DNA of 64,000 bases from Candidatus Fredericiella danica (GTDB lineage: Bacteria; Chloroflexota; Anaerolineae; Caldilineales; Caldilineaceae), in NCBI GenBank assembly GCA_016713335.1, contig JADJPH010000101.1, positions 93,076 to 157,075 of the forward strand. The letters are read 5' to 3'. How positions within the stretch are numbered: position 1 is the stretch's first letter; each line of letters begins with the position of its first letter. Positions 1-8,909 of the stretch are shown piece by piece. Below the pieces are notes generated by a model. That model was not told the DNA's origin. It did not search any database and saw nothing but the letters and a program-made list of their open reading frames with translations. The position numbers and the translations under genes were made by a program.

Positions 1-798
1 AGGCCTGCCGGTGAAGAAAGTCTGGCCATCGACCTGGATGGCGCCCGTGGCAGGATCGATGACTTTCACCTTCAACAGATTCAATGTGCCCACGAAACTG
101 GCAACGAATTCTGTCGTTGGAAAGTTGTAGATTTCAAAAGGAGGTCCCACCTGTTCGATGAGACCACGATTCATCACGACCACGCGATCGGACAGCGAAA
201 GCGCTTCCTCCTGATCGTGGGTCACGTAGACGGTCGTGATGCCAAGCTGGCGCTGAATGGAACGGATTTCGTTGCGCAGCGAAAGCCTGATCTTGGCGTC
301 AAGCGCAGACAATGGTTCATCCAGCAGCAACAATTGTGGTCGAATCGCGATGGCCCTGGCAAGCGCCACGCGCTGTTGCTGTCCGCCGGACAGTTGATAT
401 GGGTAACGGTTGCCCAATTCCTCCAGTTTGATGAGCGCCAGCATTTCGCCCACCCGCTCCTTGATTTCAGGCTTGGATTTACCACCCACCTTCAACCCAA
501 AACCGATGTTGTCAGCCACATTCATGTTTGGGAACAGCGCATAGGATTGAAACACCATTCCGATGTTGCGCTGATTCGGCCGGATCGGCGTGATATCGCG
601 GCCATCCATGACGATGGAGCCTGAGGTGGCAGTTTCAAAACCGGCGATCATACGGAGTGTCGTCGTCTTGCCACAGCCGCTTGGGCCGAGAAACGAGACA
701 AACTCGCCCGCATTTACATTGAGATTGAAGTCCTCGACTGCGGGAGTCTGTGCATTGGGAAAGACCTTGCGGACGTTGGTGAGTTCTAGAAAAGCCAT
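1..798 (-). CDS. ABC transporter ATP-binding subunit (PotA/FbpC type), 3' end outside window
   Basis: This is the ATPase of an import ABC transporter, powering uptake together with the two permeases and the lipoprotein encoded just upstream. Reading from the ATG at 798, 266 residues are visible with no stop, so the C-terminus lies beyond base 1. Walker A (GPSGCGKT, about residues 38-45), a Q-loop (MVFQ, 81-84), the signature LSGGQQ (136-141), Walker B ending LLLLDE (156-161) and the switch histidine in VTHD (about 194) are all present, so it should be active. Family members of this type are usually 340-370 residues and carry a C-terminal regulatory domain, which begins here after about residue 235. 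It is the last gene visible in a four-gene minus-strand operon, 45 bases after the second permease. The substrate cannot be read from this subunit. Confidence 0.93.
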   Translation of the reverse strand, partial: MAFLELTNVRKVFPNAQTPAVEDFNLNVNAGEFVSFLGPSGCGKTTTLRMIAGFETATSGSIVMDGRDITPIRPNQRNIGMVFQSYALFPNMNVADNIGFGLKVGGKSKPEIKERVGEMLALIKLEELGNRYPYQLSGGQQQRVALARAIAIRPQLLLLDEPLSALDAKIRLSLRNEIRSIQRQLGITTVYVTHDQEEALSLSDRVVVMNRGLIEQVGPPFEIYNFPTTEFVASFVGTLNLLKVKVIDPATGAIQVDGQTFFTGRP

Positions 799-843
799 GG
801 CAACTCTTATGAAAACTTGCTCGAATGGTGTTGATGCAAACGA

Positions 844-1659
844 CTAATGCGCCCCGGTGAGTGGACCGCGCTTTGAACCCCGCGTGACCAAATCAATCAG
901 TCCCATCGCCAGCCAGGTCAGGGCAAAGCTGATAATGGTCAGCGCCGCAGGCTCATAGGCTTTGTGGTTGCCCAGCAGCGCAAGGTATGGGCCAAACGCC
1001 GGTCTGGCCAGGAAAGTGGCAATGGTCAACTCGCCGACGACAATCGCAAATGTGAGCAGCGCGCCGCTGAGAAGCGCGCTGCGCAAATTGGGGATAATGA
1101 TCCGCCAGAGAATAGTGCCCCAACCCGCGCCCAGACTCTGGGCGGCTTCGGTCAGCACGCGCACATCCATGGCGCGCAGCCCATTGTCAACCGCACGGTA
1201 CATGTAGGGCAAGGAGAGCACCACATAAGCCATCACAAGCAGGAAATCGGTGCTCAATGCCGAGGTGGTCAGCGCCGGGAAGACCGGCACACCAAAGATC
1301 GTGACCGGGCGCCCAAAGGTCTTGATCAACCCAAAGACAAGGACAATCGCCGGTATTACAAATGGCAACAAAGTCACAAATTCGACTGCCGGACGCCACG
1401 AGGGCACGCGCAGTTGCACCCAGTATGCGGTCGGCACCACCAGCAGCAGGCTCACGATAATGGTGCAAACCGCCATGACATTCGAGAACAAAAATGTTTC
1501 CAGGAATTTTGGATCGGCGAACGCAGATTGATAGGCAGACAAACTCAAAACGCCGCGCGACTTCTGCAGCGAGAAGATAAAAGTGCCAAAGAGGGGCAGC
1601 ACAAAATAGAGAATGCCGAAGATGTAGATAATCCATGCCACCCAGGCTACTTTTCGCAT
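844..1659 (-). CDS. ABC transporter permease, second subunit
   Basis: This is a 271-residue inner-membrane permease of the binding-protein-dependent transport family. It has about six hydrophobic segments, and the coupling (EAA) loop is visible as EAAQSLGAGW followed by RIIIPN, the site that contacts the ATPase. Residues 14-29 form the first membrane helix. Its partner permease ends 9 bases upstream, and the ATPase starts 45 bases downstream, so the four genes very probably form one transcript. The PotC/FbpB-like second permease of spermidine, iron(III) or 2-aminoethylphosphonate importers has this size and order. The reading frame is intact. Confidence 0.9.
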   Translation of the reverse strand: MRKVAWVAWIIYIFGILYFVLPLFGTFIFSLQKSRGVLSLSAYQSAFADPKFLETFLFSNVMAVCTIIVSLLLVVPTAYWVQLRVPSWRPAVEFVTLLPFVIPAIVLVFGLIKTFGRPVTIFGVPVFPALTTSALSTDFLLVMAYVVLSLPYMYRAVDNGLRAMDVRVLTEAAQSLGAGWGTILWRIIIPNLRSALLSGALLTFAIVVGELTIATFLARPAFGPYLALLGNHKAYEPAALTIISFALTWLAMGLIDLVTRGSKRGPLTGAH

Positions 1660-1668
1660 GGTTTCACC

Positions 1669-2541
1669 TCACCGCAGCCAGCGTTCTGAAATCCGTTGAA
1701 GATAGGTATAGCCGACCAACGACACTGCCATGATCAACACCATGCCCAACGCCATTGCATACCCAAGATTGACATTGTGGAGCACATCGCCACGCATCTG
1801 TGCACCGATCTGAATCGTGATCAGATTCAGCCGGCCGCCGGTTAACGCAAATGCCGTAGCGTAAGCCCCAAACGCATTTCCGAAAAGGAGCAGCATCGTC
1901 GCCAAAATCGAGGGTAACAACAGCGGGAATCCAACGCGCAGCCAATATTGAAAGGTGCTGGCGCCAAGATTCTCAGCCGCTTCGCGCCATTCCTTCTTCA
2001 ATCCCTCAATTGCCGGCACCATAATGAGCAGCATCAGGGGAAACTGGAAGTACATATAGGTCAAACTCAAACCGAGAAAGCTGTAAAGATTGAAGCCGAA
2101 ACCATAGATGTCGAGACCAAGCCCCTTTAGCACCGCGGTGACAAAACCGGTGCGCCCCAGCGTATTCACAAATGCAAAGGCAAGGGTCACACCGGCAAAA
2201 TTCGAAGCGACAGCCGCAAATGTCAACGTAACCGGATACAGCCAACGCGGCAGGTTGCCGGACGCCCGCGAATACGCCAGCAAAAATCCAAGAATGCCGC
2301 CAAATATGGCCGTGACTGCACTGATCCGGATGCTAAGCCAGTAGGACTCGGGAATCGGGGACTGGGTGAGACCCGTAATGTTCGCCAGCGTAAAATTACC
2401 CTGCCCATCCCGAAAGCTGTCGATAAACAGCGAAGTGGAAGGCAGTAGAATAAACAGAATGGCAAACAGAAAAAACGGCGTTAGCCCAAGCCACACCCAG
2501 GAGAAATGCCGCCGCGGCGCTGTCGAAATCGTTGTGGCCAT
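1669..2541 (-). CDS. ABC transporter permease, first subunit
   Basis: This 290-residue membrane protein is the first permease of the importer. It starts with a cytoplasmic stretch and a membrane helix at about residues 18-36, followed by an extracytoplasmic loop and the transport domain. The EAA coupling loop is seen as EAAENLGAST with RVGFPLLLPS behind it. Permease 2 begins 9 bases after its stop, which suggests translational coupling. The upstream neighbour is the substrate-binding lipoprotein, about 100 bases away. It resembles PotB/FbpB-type permeases, and the frame is intact. Confidence 0.9.
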   Translation of the reverse strand: MATTISTAPRRHFSWVWLGLTPFFLFAILFILLPSTSLFIDSFRDGQGNFTLANITGLTQSPIPESYWLSIRISAVTAIFGGILGFLLAYSRASGNLPRWLYPVTLTFAAVASNFAGVTLAFAFVNTLGRTGFVTAVLKGLGLDIYGFGFNLYSFLGLSLTYMYFQFPLMLLIMVPAIEGLKKEWREAAENLGASTFQYWLRVGFPLLLPSILATMLLLFGNAFGAYATAFALTGGRLNLITIQIGAQMRGDVLHNVNLGYAMALGMVLIMAVSLVGYTYLQRISERWLR

Positions 2542-2639
2542 GGGATCACCCGGTCGGACGCTGTTGCTGAGGATCGGAACTCGAAAATTGGTGGTCGAGA
2601 TTGAGCATCTCGACCACCCGCTTACAAAACAACCAGCCC

Positions 2640-3806
2640 TTACTGAGGAGGCGCCTGAACGTCAGCACCTACTGCAGAATCCCAGTTCTCGACAATGACC
2701 TGCTTGCCATCCACCAGTTGTTGCACGGTGGGGAAGACGGCGCCGGTGACATCCGGCAGTTTCGCAGACAGTTCTTCCGGCACGACGCCACGGGCGCGGA
2801 GGTCTGCTTCCCGGATCGGGTGGCAATAGCCCTTCATCCACTCCAACTGGCCTTCATCCGAATAGAGGTATTCCATCCACAATTTCGCCGCATTGGGATG
2901 TGGGGCGTAGGCGCTGATGGCCTGCACATAGACGCCGGCAATGCGACCATCGGTCGGGACAACCACATCAACCGGTGGATTGCCTTCAAAGCTGTCGGCG
3001 CCGGCCAGGGCGTTGTAGTCCCAAGTAATGCGGACAGGCGTCTCACCCTTGGCAACCAACGCATTGTTGGAAATGGTCGGCACCAGGTTGCCCTTACTGT
3101 TCATTTGGGCGAAATACTCAAGACCCTTCGTCGGGTCTTCCAGCGTACCGCCGTTGGCGATGCTGGCGCCCTGCACAGACAGGATCGCCTGGTTCGAGGT
3201 ACGAGGATCGCCAGAGAGCGCAACCTGCGCCTTGTACTCATCCTTCAGCAGATCAGCCCACGTCTGCGGCGAGTTCTGCACCACATCTTTATTGATCATG
3301 AAGGCCATGACGCCATAATAGTCGCCGTACCAGTAACCTTCTTCATCCTTGGCTTCGACCGGAATGGTGTCCCAGGTGGAGACCTTGTACGGCTGGAGCA
3401 GGCCTTCATCCTTGGCCTGTGGGCCAAAGGCGAAGCCGACGTCGATCACATCCGGCGCCTGCGGCCCCTTGTTGTCCTTGTTGGCCTTGATCGCCTCGAT
3501 CTCGTCGCCTGAACCGGCATCCGGATTCAGTTCGTTGACCTTCAGCCCATACTTGCCCTTGAATCCTTCGATGGCCCCGCCGTAGTTGCACCAGTCATGC
3601 GGCAACGCAATAACCGTCAATTCGCCTTCGGCCTGTGCGGCCTTGACCAACTCTTCCAACCCCGCGGGCACTTCCGCCGCCGCAGCCTCTGTGGCGGCCG
3701 GCTCGGCGGGCGCGGCTGCGGGCACGGCCGCAGTGCAACCGGAGAGCACCAGGATGAGTGCGCCAACAAGCCCTATCTGCAGCAGCTTACGTATGCTGAC
3801 CTTCAT
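2640..3806 (-). CDS. Extracellular solute-binding lipoprotein of the ABC importer
   Basis: This 388-residue substrate-binding protein is lipid-anchored. A signal peptide ends in the lipobox LSGC (cysteine 24), then an Ala/Pro/Glu-rich tether runs to about residue 45, and a two-lobe binding domain follows. The pattern of the domain (ITWDYNAL, NPPVDVVVPTDG, AKLWMEYLYSDEG) fits the iron(III)/spermidine/thiamine class of binding proteins. The substrate is not determined. The ATG at 3806 is preceded by a strong AGGAGG ribosome site, so the start is secure. It is the first gene of the minus-strand importer operon. A possible promoter (TTTACC, 18 bases, AATAAT) lies about 150 bases upstream, but this is weak. 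Confidence 0.88.
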   Translation of the reverse strand: MKVSIRKLLQIGLVGALILVLSGCTAAVPAAAPAEPAATEAAAAEVPAGLEELVKAAQAEGELTVIALPHDWCNYGGAIEGFKGKYGLKVNELNPDAGSGDEIEAIKANKDNKGPQAPDVIDVGFAFGPQAKDEGLLQPYKVSTWDTIPVEAKDEEGYWYGDYYGVMAFMINKDVVQNSPQTWADLLKDEYKAQVALSGDPRTSNQAILSVQGASIANGGTLEDPTKGLEYFAQMNSKGNLVPTISNNALVAKGETPVRITWDYNALAGADSFEGNPPVDVVVPTDGRIAGVYVQAISAYAPHPNAAKLWMEYLYSDEGQLEWMKGYCHPIREADLRARGVVPEELSAKLPDVTGAVFPTVQQLVDGKQVIVENWDSAVGADVQAPPQ

Positions 3807-3974
3807 GCTTCCTCCTACGATCTGTCAATTGAAAATTGAGTAACGTGAGATGGTACGTCGGCGTTGTCGTGACCCGAGTGACGAAGTCGTTTCAGGTCAT
3901 GAAGATATTTTTTACCACAAATAGGTTAAGTCGCGCCAACCGCATTATTCCCAGCTTGTTAACGTCTGGTAAAC

Positions 3975-4003
3975 AAAAAAAATCGCACGGTGCTCCGTGC
4001 GAT
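3975..4003 (-). terminator. Rho-independent terminator after the SIMPL gene
   Basis: A 9-bp perfect stem (ATCGCACGG with CCGTGCGAT) and a 4-base loop are followed on the minus strand by eight T residues and then GTTTA. It lies 11 bases beyond the stop of the SIMPL-domain gene and separates it from the importer operon. Confidence 0.9.
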
Positions 4004-4013
4004 CCCAATCTCC

Positions 4014-4811
4014 CTAATCTCTAATCTCAATCCACCACTCATACACCATCTCCAATTGCAGGTTCAACCGCAATTGCCCCGGTTCGATGGGTGTCTCCGC
4101 GGCGGCTTTGTTCATTCCAGTCGCATACTGCGTGAACTGATTGCTGTAAACGCCGCCGGTCGTGCCGATCACTTCGCTGATGCTGAGCAATTTTCCAACC
4201 TTGACGCCCGCCAACGAGGCAAGTTCTTCGGCGGTCGCACTGGCATTGCCAACGGCGATTTTGCGGGCAGCAGACCGGGCGGTGGTGGGGTCATCCAGCA
4301 GGAATTCAACGCCATAGATATTGTTGGCGCCGGCCGTGATGGCGGTGTCAAGCACCTGGCCTAAGGTGGCCAGGTCCCGCACCAGCACGGTCACGGTGTT
4401 CGAGACCCGATACTGCACCTGATTATCCGGCAGGGGGCCATCGACGCCAAATCGTTCGGCATAAACACTGTACCCGGAGGTCTGGATATCCTCGTCTTTG
4501 ATCCCGGCCTCCTTCAATGCCGCCAATACCGCATCCGTTTGCACCTTGTTGGCGCCTGACGCCTCTTGGACGCTGGCATTGACAGTCTCAACACCAATAT
4601 TGGCACGCGCGACATCAGGTTTGATATTGACGGTGCCATCACCCACGACCGTGATCGTGCGCAGTGCCGCCGGTGCGGCGGGCAGTGGATTGTCCTGCGC
4701 CTGTGCGGTGGATGGGTGCCCAACCCAGGGGCCGGCTGCCAGCGCACCCCCAAACAGAATTGCGGCGGCAACGGCCGCGGTCGTAACGATGCGGAGTGTA
4801 CTACGGTTCAT
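4014..4811 (-). CDS. Secreted SIMPL-domain (DUF541) protein
   Basis: This 265-residue protein has an N-terminal signal sequence (about residues 1-40, with the hydrophobic run AAVAAAILFGGALAAG) and a SIMPL domain from about residue 50 to 250. The family signature is visible as VVGDGTVNIKPDVARA near the start of the mature protein and GVEFLLDDPT later. SIMPL proteins are exported or periplasmic, form oligomers, and mostly lack a defined biochemical role. The start at 4811 was chosen because AGAGGAG sits eight bases upstream. A longer in-frame reading to 4868 has no ribosome site. A strong terminator follows directly, so the gene appears to be monocistronic. Confidence 0.88.
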   Translation of the reverse strand: MNRSTLRIVTTAAVAAAILFGGALAAGPWVGHPSTAQAQDNPLPAAPAALRTITVVGDGTVNIKPDVARANIGVETVNASVQEASGANKVQTDAVLAALKEAGIKDEDIQTSGYSVYAERFGVDGPLPDNQVQYRVSNTVTVLVRDLATLGQVLDTAITAGANNIYGVEFLLDDPTTARSAARKIAVGNASATAEELASLAGVKVGKLLSISEVIGTTGGVYSNQFTQYATGMNKAAAETPIEPGQLRLNLQLEMVYEWWIEIRD

Positions 4812-4950
4812 GGCTCTCAACTCCTCTTCAATGTGTGGCCCAACAACGGACCAACGAACGGCCTTCATGATTTGGCGAGTGCATTCGTATCACGCCCGCC
4901 AAACTCAACGACGGCAGGGGAGCTTCGAATGTTCCGTCGAGATCGGTGCT

Positions 4951-6160
4951 TCAGGCAAACAGCATCCCGGTCACGGATACGACCGAAGCGTTCAAGTCGT
5001 CGGCCGGACAGACCGCATAGCCCGCCTGCTCACCGGGCCGATCACCGAGCAGTTGCATGGTGAGAAAAATCGGCGCCACTCCACAGACATTGTTGCCGTC
5101 GCGTGCGCGGCGGATCGAGTCGAGGAACGCCGCAGAATCGCCATGGACATGGCCGCCACGGTTCCATCGTCGGCGGCGCGAAGCCGTTGCCGGGCTTCCC
5201 GGTCAAGCGGTGCACCGCCAAACGCTGGTCCAACGTGCGCTAAATCACCCGAGGCAATGATGAGTGTGCGCCGGTCCGCAGTGATTTCGCCGAGCATCTT
5301 GAGCAATTTCTGGATGTGAACGTCGTCAAGCGGCCGGCGCCCATTGGTGTAGAAAGGATGAAACGAACCGACCAGAATCGGCGCCAGCGCAACAGGCCGG
5401 CCCGCACGCATGTGATGCAACCACACGACCACCAATTCCAACGAATGCTCCCCGCGATGACGCAGTTCCCCAGCATAGGCGAGGTCTTCCCCCAACTGCG
5501 CGGCCAGCCGGTCGACAAGTTCGGTGTCGGTTGGCAGCACGCCATAAGGCGTGGCATAGTTCTGGCGCGTGAGCGTAAAGAGATCGCTGCCGTGAATCGG
5601 TTCCCAACAGGATCACCAGTTCCGCTTCCTGCGCAGCCAGCGCAGCGCGTTTCCAGACCTGGGCATACACCTCGCCACCCCGTTGGTAGTCAATATGTGG
5701 GCTCAGCAGACCCACCGGCTGTGACCAATCAATCGGCGCAGGCGCCACCGCGTCCGCCGCTTCGAGATACTCCTGCAGGTATTGCCAGAGTTCCTTGGGG
5801 TCGCCAGGATAGGAACGATTAGCGAGGCCGGCAGCCGGTGTGGCGCCTGCCGGTACTCGTTGAGCAGATTGCTGTACCGGGTCTCCACCGCGCGTTTTCG
5901 AGCATCGACGCTTCATCCAGGGCTGCGACCAGTTCTGCAACGAGTGGCCCCGGCAGTTCCACCGCATAGCGCCGCCGGAACGCCTCGATCATTTGTGGCA
6001 CCGTATGCTGCCCATCGAAAAACGCCATCACGGTTGCCAACGGCTGCGGCACGATCAGTTGATGCTCGCTCAGTTGTTGCGGATCACGCAAGAGCAGGTA
6101 CGGAGATCCTTCATGCTCAATTGGACGAATGTCGAGCGGGCGAAGTTTTGGCGTCTGCAT
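4951..6160 (-). CDS. MEMO-family protein (AmmeMemoRadiSam system protein B) with N-terminal PqqD-like domain, multiply frameshifted
   Basis: The pieces of this gene lie in three frames. Reading from the ATG at 6160, an 80-residue winged-helix-like N-terminal domain (LRPLDIRPIEHEG, then HTVPQMIEAF) is followed by the MEMO domain: LLSPHIDYQRGG, VILLGTD, LVGSFHP, LIIASGDLAHVGP, then GVAPIFLTMQLL and a C-terminus ending VTGMLFA at 4951. MEMO proteins are dioxygenase-fold proteins of unclear bacterial function, often found beside AMMECR1 and a radical SAM gene, neither of which is seen here. At least four frame changes are needed, near 5888, 5830, 5600 and 5150. At 5600 the expected GTDHHG is restored by adding two bases. 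The full product would be about 400 residues. Sequence error is more likely than decay, because the conserved motifs survive. Confidence 0.75.
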
Positions 6161-6264
6161 CGGGTTGATTGCACTCAAGTGGTTGGTTGGTTCGATTTTG
6201 ACGATAATAGATCGTTCGTCAATGGAACAAAAATGCAATGTCTTGAGATTCGCGCAACCAGAAT

Positions 6265-6292
6265 TTGAATGCGCATTGTCATATGATACACT
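6265..6292 (+). promoter_or_regulatory. Probable promoter of the rpsF-rpsR-ppiC operon
   Basis: A TTGAAT box and a TACACT box are separated by 16 bases, each matching four of six consensus positions. Transcription would begin near 6299, leaving a leader of about 100 bases before rpsF. The gene on the other side (MEMO) is divergent. Confidence 0.4.
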
Positions 6293-6307
6293 AAGGGATG
6301 GTTTTGC

Positions 6308-6338
6308 AACGAGGCGCCGGCACCTCCGGTTCCTCGTT
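6308..6338 (+). promoter_or_regulatory. Leader hairpin upstream of rpsF, candidate S6:S18 autoregulatory element
   Basis: A 7-bp outer stem (AACGAGG with CCTCGTT) encloses an inner CCGG/CCGG stem and a CACCT loop. Known S6:S18 leaders in bacteria carry CCG and CACC elements that mimic the 16S rRNA site of the S6-S18 pair. The same bases are present here, in the right place and ahead of exactly these two genes. The exact match to the known fold was not tested. Confidence 0.4.
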
Positions 6339-6402
6339 CTTTCTGTTCGCAGGAATGGCCTGCGGGCATCTCCAGAGAAAGATTGAAAGGATTTTTACAC
6401 GC

Positions 6403-6705
6403 ATGAACGGTGCAGACTATAGGGAGTACGAGTTGGTTTATGTACTCCGGCCGGGCCTTGAGGATGCGACCATCCAGGGTTTCGAGAAACGGATTGCCGA
6501 CTTGATCACAGGTCAGGGCGGTAAGGATGTCACGATCGAACCATGGGGCAAGCGCACGCTGGCGTACCCGATCGGGCGGTACTACGAAGGTTTCTACGTT
6601 CTTCATCGCTTCGCCATGCCGCCAAGCGGCGCCGACGAAGTAGACCGCACCCTGCGCTTCAGCGAAGACGTGATTCGCTTCATGCTGATGCGCAACGACG
6701 AGTAA
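6403..6705 (+). CDS. rpsF: 30S ribosomal protein S6
   Basis: This 100-residue protein of the small subunit binds 16S rRNA together with S18. The S6 fold signatures are clear: YELVYVLRPGLED at the start, then WGKRTLAYPIGRYYEGFYVL, and a C-terminus ending RFMLMRNDE. The ATG at 6403 gives the usual length of about 95-100. A longer reading from 6298 begins at the likely transcription start and adds an unrelated sequence, so it was rejected. A GAAAGG sequence 12 bases upstream may be the ribosome site. rpsR starts 29 bases downstream. Confidence 0.95.
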   Translation: MNGADYREYELVYVLRPGLEDATIQGFEKRIADLITGQGGKDVTIEPWGKRTLAYPIGRYYEGFYVLHRFAMPPSGADEVDRTLRFSEDVIRFMLMRNDE

Positions 6706-6734
6706 CCAGAAAACAAGGCAAAAGGAACAAAATC

Positions 6735-7237
6735 ATGAGCGATCAAGTGAATCAGACGCCCGAGTCGGGTGATGATGTCATCATCGAGGGCGCCGCGTTT
6801 GAGGCGGTCGATGCCGCCGGCGATGTCGTGGAAGTCGTTGCAGTGCGCGCCACCGATGCCGCCGGCGATGTCGTGGAAGTCGTCGAGGTTGTCGAAGTTG
6901 TCGACGGCGAAAACGCGCCGAGGATGGCGAAAACGGCGCCGGAGGATGGCGAAGAAGGTGACGACAGACGGGTACGCCGGACCGGAACAATATCGAACGG
7001 CAGAAGGGCGACCGCCGCCGCGTAGGCAGCGATGTTCGGATCGGTGACGTCAACTACAAGAATGTGACCCTGCTCTCCCGCTTCCTCGATCGGCGCGGCC
7101 GGATCATGTCACGGCGCAAGACTCGCGTCAGCGCCAAGATGCAGCGCCGCATTGTGCGCGAAGTGAAGCGTGCCCGCCACCTGGCGCTGCTTCCCTACAC
7201 TGCCGATCAAACCCGCCAGGTGAAGCGCCGCCGCTAG
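6735..7237 (+). CDS. rpsR: 30S ribosomal protein S18 with acidic N-terminal extension (one frameshift)
   Basis: The C-terminal 70 residues are a normal S18 (DVNYKNVTLLSRFLDRRGRI, RRIVREVKRARHLALLPYT). They are preceded by roughly 90 residues rich in Asp, Glu and Val, with two copies of DAAGDVVEVV. The ATG at 6735 has AAAGGA ten bases upstream. The two halves lie in different frames: the span is 503 bases, one short of a multiple of three, and adding one G in the CCGG run near 6978 joins them into 167 residues. S18 is usually 75-100 residues, so the extension is unusual. Since S18 is essential, the missing base is almost certainly a sequence error. Many bacteria have ssb between rpsF and rpsR, but it is absent here. 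Confidence 0.88.
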
Positions 7238-7258
7238 CGCCAGGATAGACAAATCACG

Positions 7259-8828
7259 ATGTCTGAGCACAACAGGAAGGCCCAGCAGTCCGTACAAGAA
7301 CAGACGGAGTTGACGCGCAAGCAGCAACTCCTGCAGCATCGTGACCGCGAAAAGCACAAGAAGCTTTTTATCTTACTCGGCTCGCTCTTGGGGCTTGCAC
7401 TGCTTTTCGTGATCATTGGTGTCGTTTACCAATTCTTTATCTTACCCAATAGCGCTGCGGCCAAAGTGGGCAACGTCACCTTGACGGCTGCCGACTTCCA
7501 GAAGCGCGCACGGTATGAGAAGACAGTCCTTGAAAGCCAGTTGCAGCGTTACCTTGCGTTGCAACAGCAGTTTGGCGATTCGAGCGGCGGTTTCCTCGAA
7601 GCCCAAATCAGCCAGATCCAGTCAACCCTGGCCAGTCCATTCTCAATCGCCAATCAGGCGCTGGACGGTATGATCGAAGATGTCGTGATAGCCGATGAAG
7701 CGGCGAAACGTGGCATTACGGTCAGCGACGCCGAGATCGACCAGGCGCTACGCGAAGAAATTGCAAACGGGCAGGGGTTGGTGACAGAATCACAAGCCCA
7801 GGCAACCGCCACCGCGGCCGTAGATGCCACGGCGACCGCCGCGGTATGGACGCCTACCCCGGTGCCAACGGTCGACCCAAGCGCCGTCGTGACTGCGACG
7901 GCCACCGAGATCGCGACGCCGCTCCCGCAACCTCCTGCGGCAGTCATGTCCGATACCGCCTACACGGAAGGTCTGAGCCAGTTGGAGAAGGCGGCATTGT
8001 CGCCGGTCGGCATGTCCCTGGTCGACTATCGCAAGATCATCGGCGCCCGCCTCATGCGCGAGAAACTGTCGACCGCCATCGGCCAGGAACAGGTGAAGGA
8101 TACCGAAGAACAGGTCAAAGCCAGCCACATTCTGCTCACCGTTGAAGAGCCACAGGTACCGATCAGCGGCACCGAAACGATCAGCGATGTCATCGCCTCC
8201 CTGGCGGATGCGGCAACCCAGGCGCTGTCGGAAACGGTTGGCGTCAGCGGCACACAGGCATTATCCGAGACCATCGGCGTAACCGGCACGAACGCGATAA
8301 CGAGCGCAGTGGCCGCAATAAACAATGTCGTCACGAAAACGGTGGCGGCAGCAGCCACCTCTGCGCTGAGCGAGACCGCTTCGATCACGGAGACGGCCAA
8401 TCTTAGCGACACGGCAGAAACCGGCAGCCGGTTCCTATCCAGATGCGGAGGCGTTTGCACTGGTGCAGGTAGCGGCAACACTCGTCAACGGTGAGGATTT
8501 TGCCAACTGGCCGAACTCTATAGTGACGATCCTGGAAGTGGCGCTAACGGCGGTGATCTGGGGTGGTTTGGCAAGGGGATGATGGTGGCGCCTTTCCGAA
8601 GAGGCCGCCTTCAGCCTACCCATCGGTGAGGTCAGTGAACCGGTCAAGACTGATTTCGGCTACCACCTGATCATGGTGACTGAAAAAGACGAAAACCGGC
8701 CCAAGGATTCGAACACGTTGGACAACGAGCGGATCCAGGCATTCCAGACATGGCTCACGTCACAAACCAGCGGGAGCGGCATCGAGCGTTCGGGCGATCT
8801 GAGCGCCTTGTTGCCTGCCGGCTTCTAG
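7259..8828 (+). CDS. Membrane-anchored PpiC-type peptidyl-prolyl isomerase (three frameshifts)
   Basis: This is a SurA/PrsA-like foldase. A cytoplasmic N-terminus is followed by one membrane helix (about residues 36-60) and a SurA-type N-domain (KVGNVTLTAADFQKRA, then DGMIEDVVIADEAAKRGI). The parvulin domain is split: it begins KASHILLTVEEPQ, is interrupted by about 100 residues of Ala/Thr/Ser-rich repeats (ALSETVGVSG, ALSETIGVTG), and resumes with LAELYSDDPGSG, GGDLGWFGKGMM and DFGYHLIMV near the C-terminus. Frame changes are needed near 8425, 8505 and 8597. The stop is at 8826-8828, and the reconstructed protein is about 520 residues. It is the third gene of the rpsF operon (21 bases after rpsR) and is followed by a strong terminator. 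Confidence 0.85.
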
Positions 8829-8849
8829 CCTCCTGCAGCATTCCAGTAG

Positions 8850-8889
8850 AAAAAGTGAGGACCGGGCCAACGCCCGGTCCTCACTTTTT
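8850..8889 (+). terminator. Rho-independent terminator of the rpsF-rpsR-ppiC operon
   Basis: An 18-bp uninterrupted stem (AAAAAGTGAGGACCGGGC and its complement) with a 4-base loop ends in TTTTT. It starts 22 bases after the ppiC stop. Confidence 0.95.
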
Positions 8890-8909
8890 GACTTAGGGTA
8901 TAATAGATA

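Noticed and set aside
964..1689. A 241-residue plus-strand reading opposite the second ABC permease.
   Set aside because: It is antisense to a well-conserved permease, is rich in Arg, Gln and His, and has no motif or ribosome site.
2601..3512. A 303-residue plus-strand reading opposite the solute-binding protein.
   Set aside because: Composition is typical of an antisense shadow, with no start signal or domain.
8899..8904. TATAAT before the aldo/keto reductase as a full promoter.
   Set aside because: No -35 box at the right distance, since that position is inside the terminator stem; the TTGACT nearby is only five bases away.
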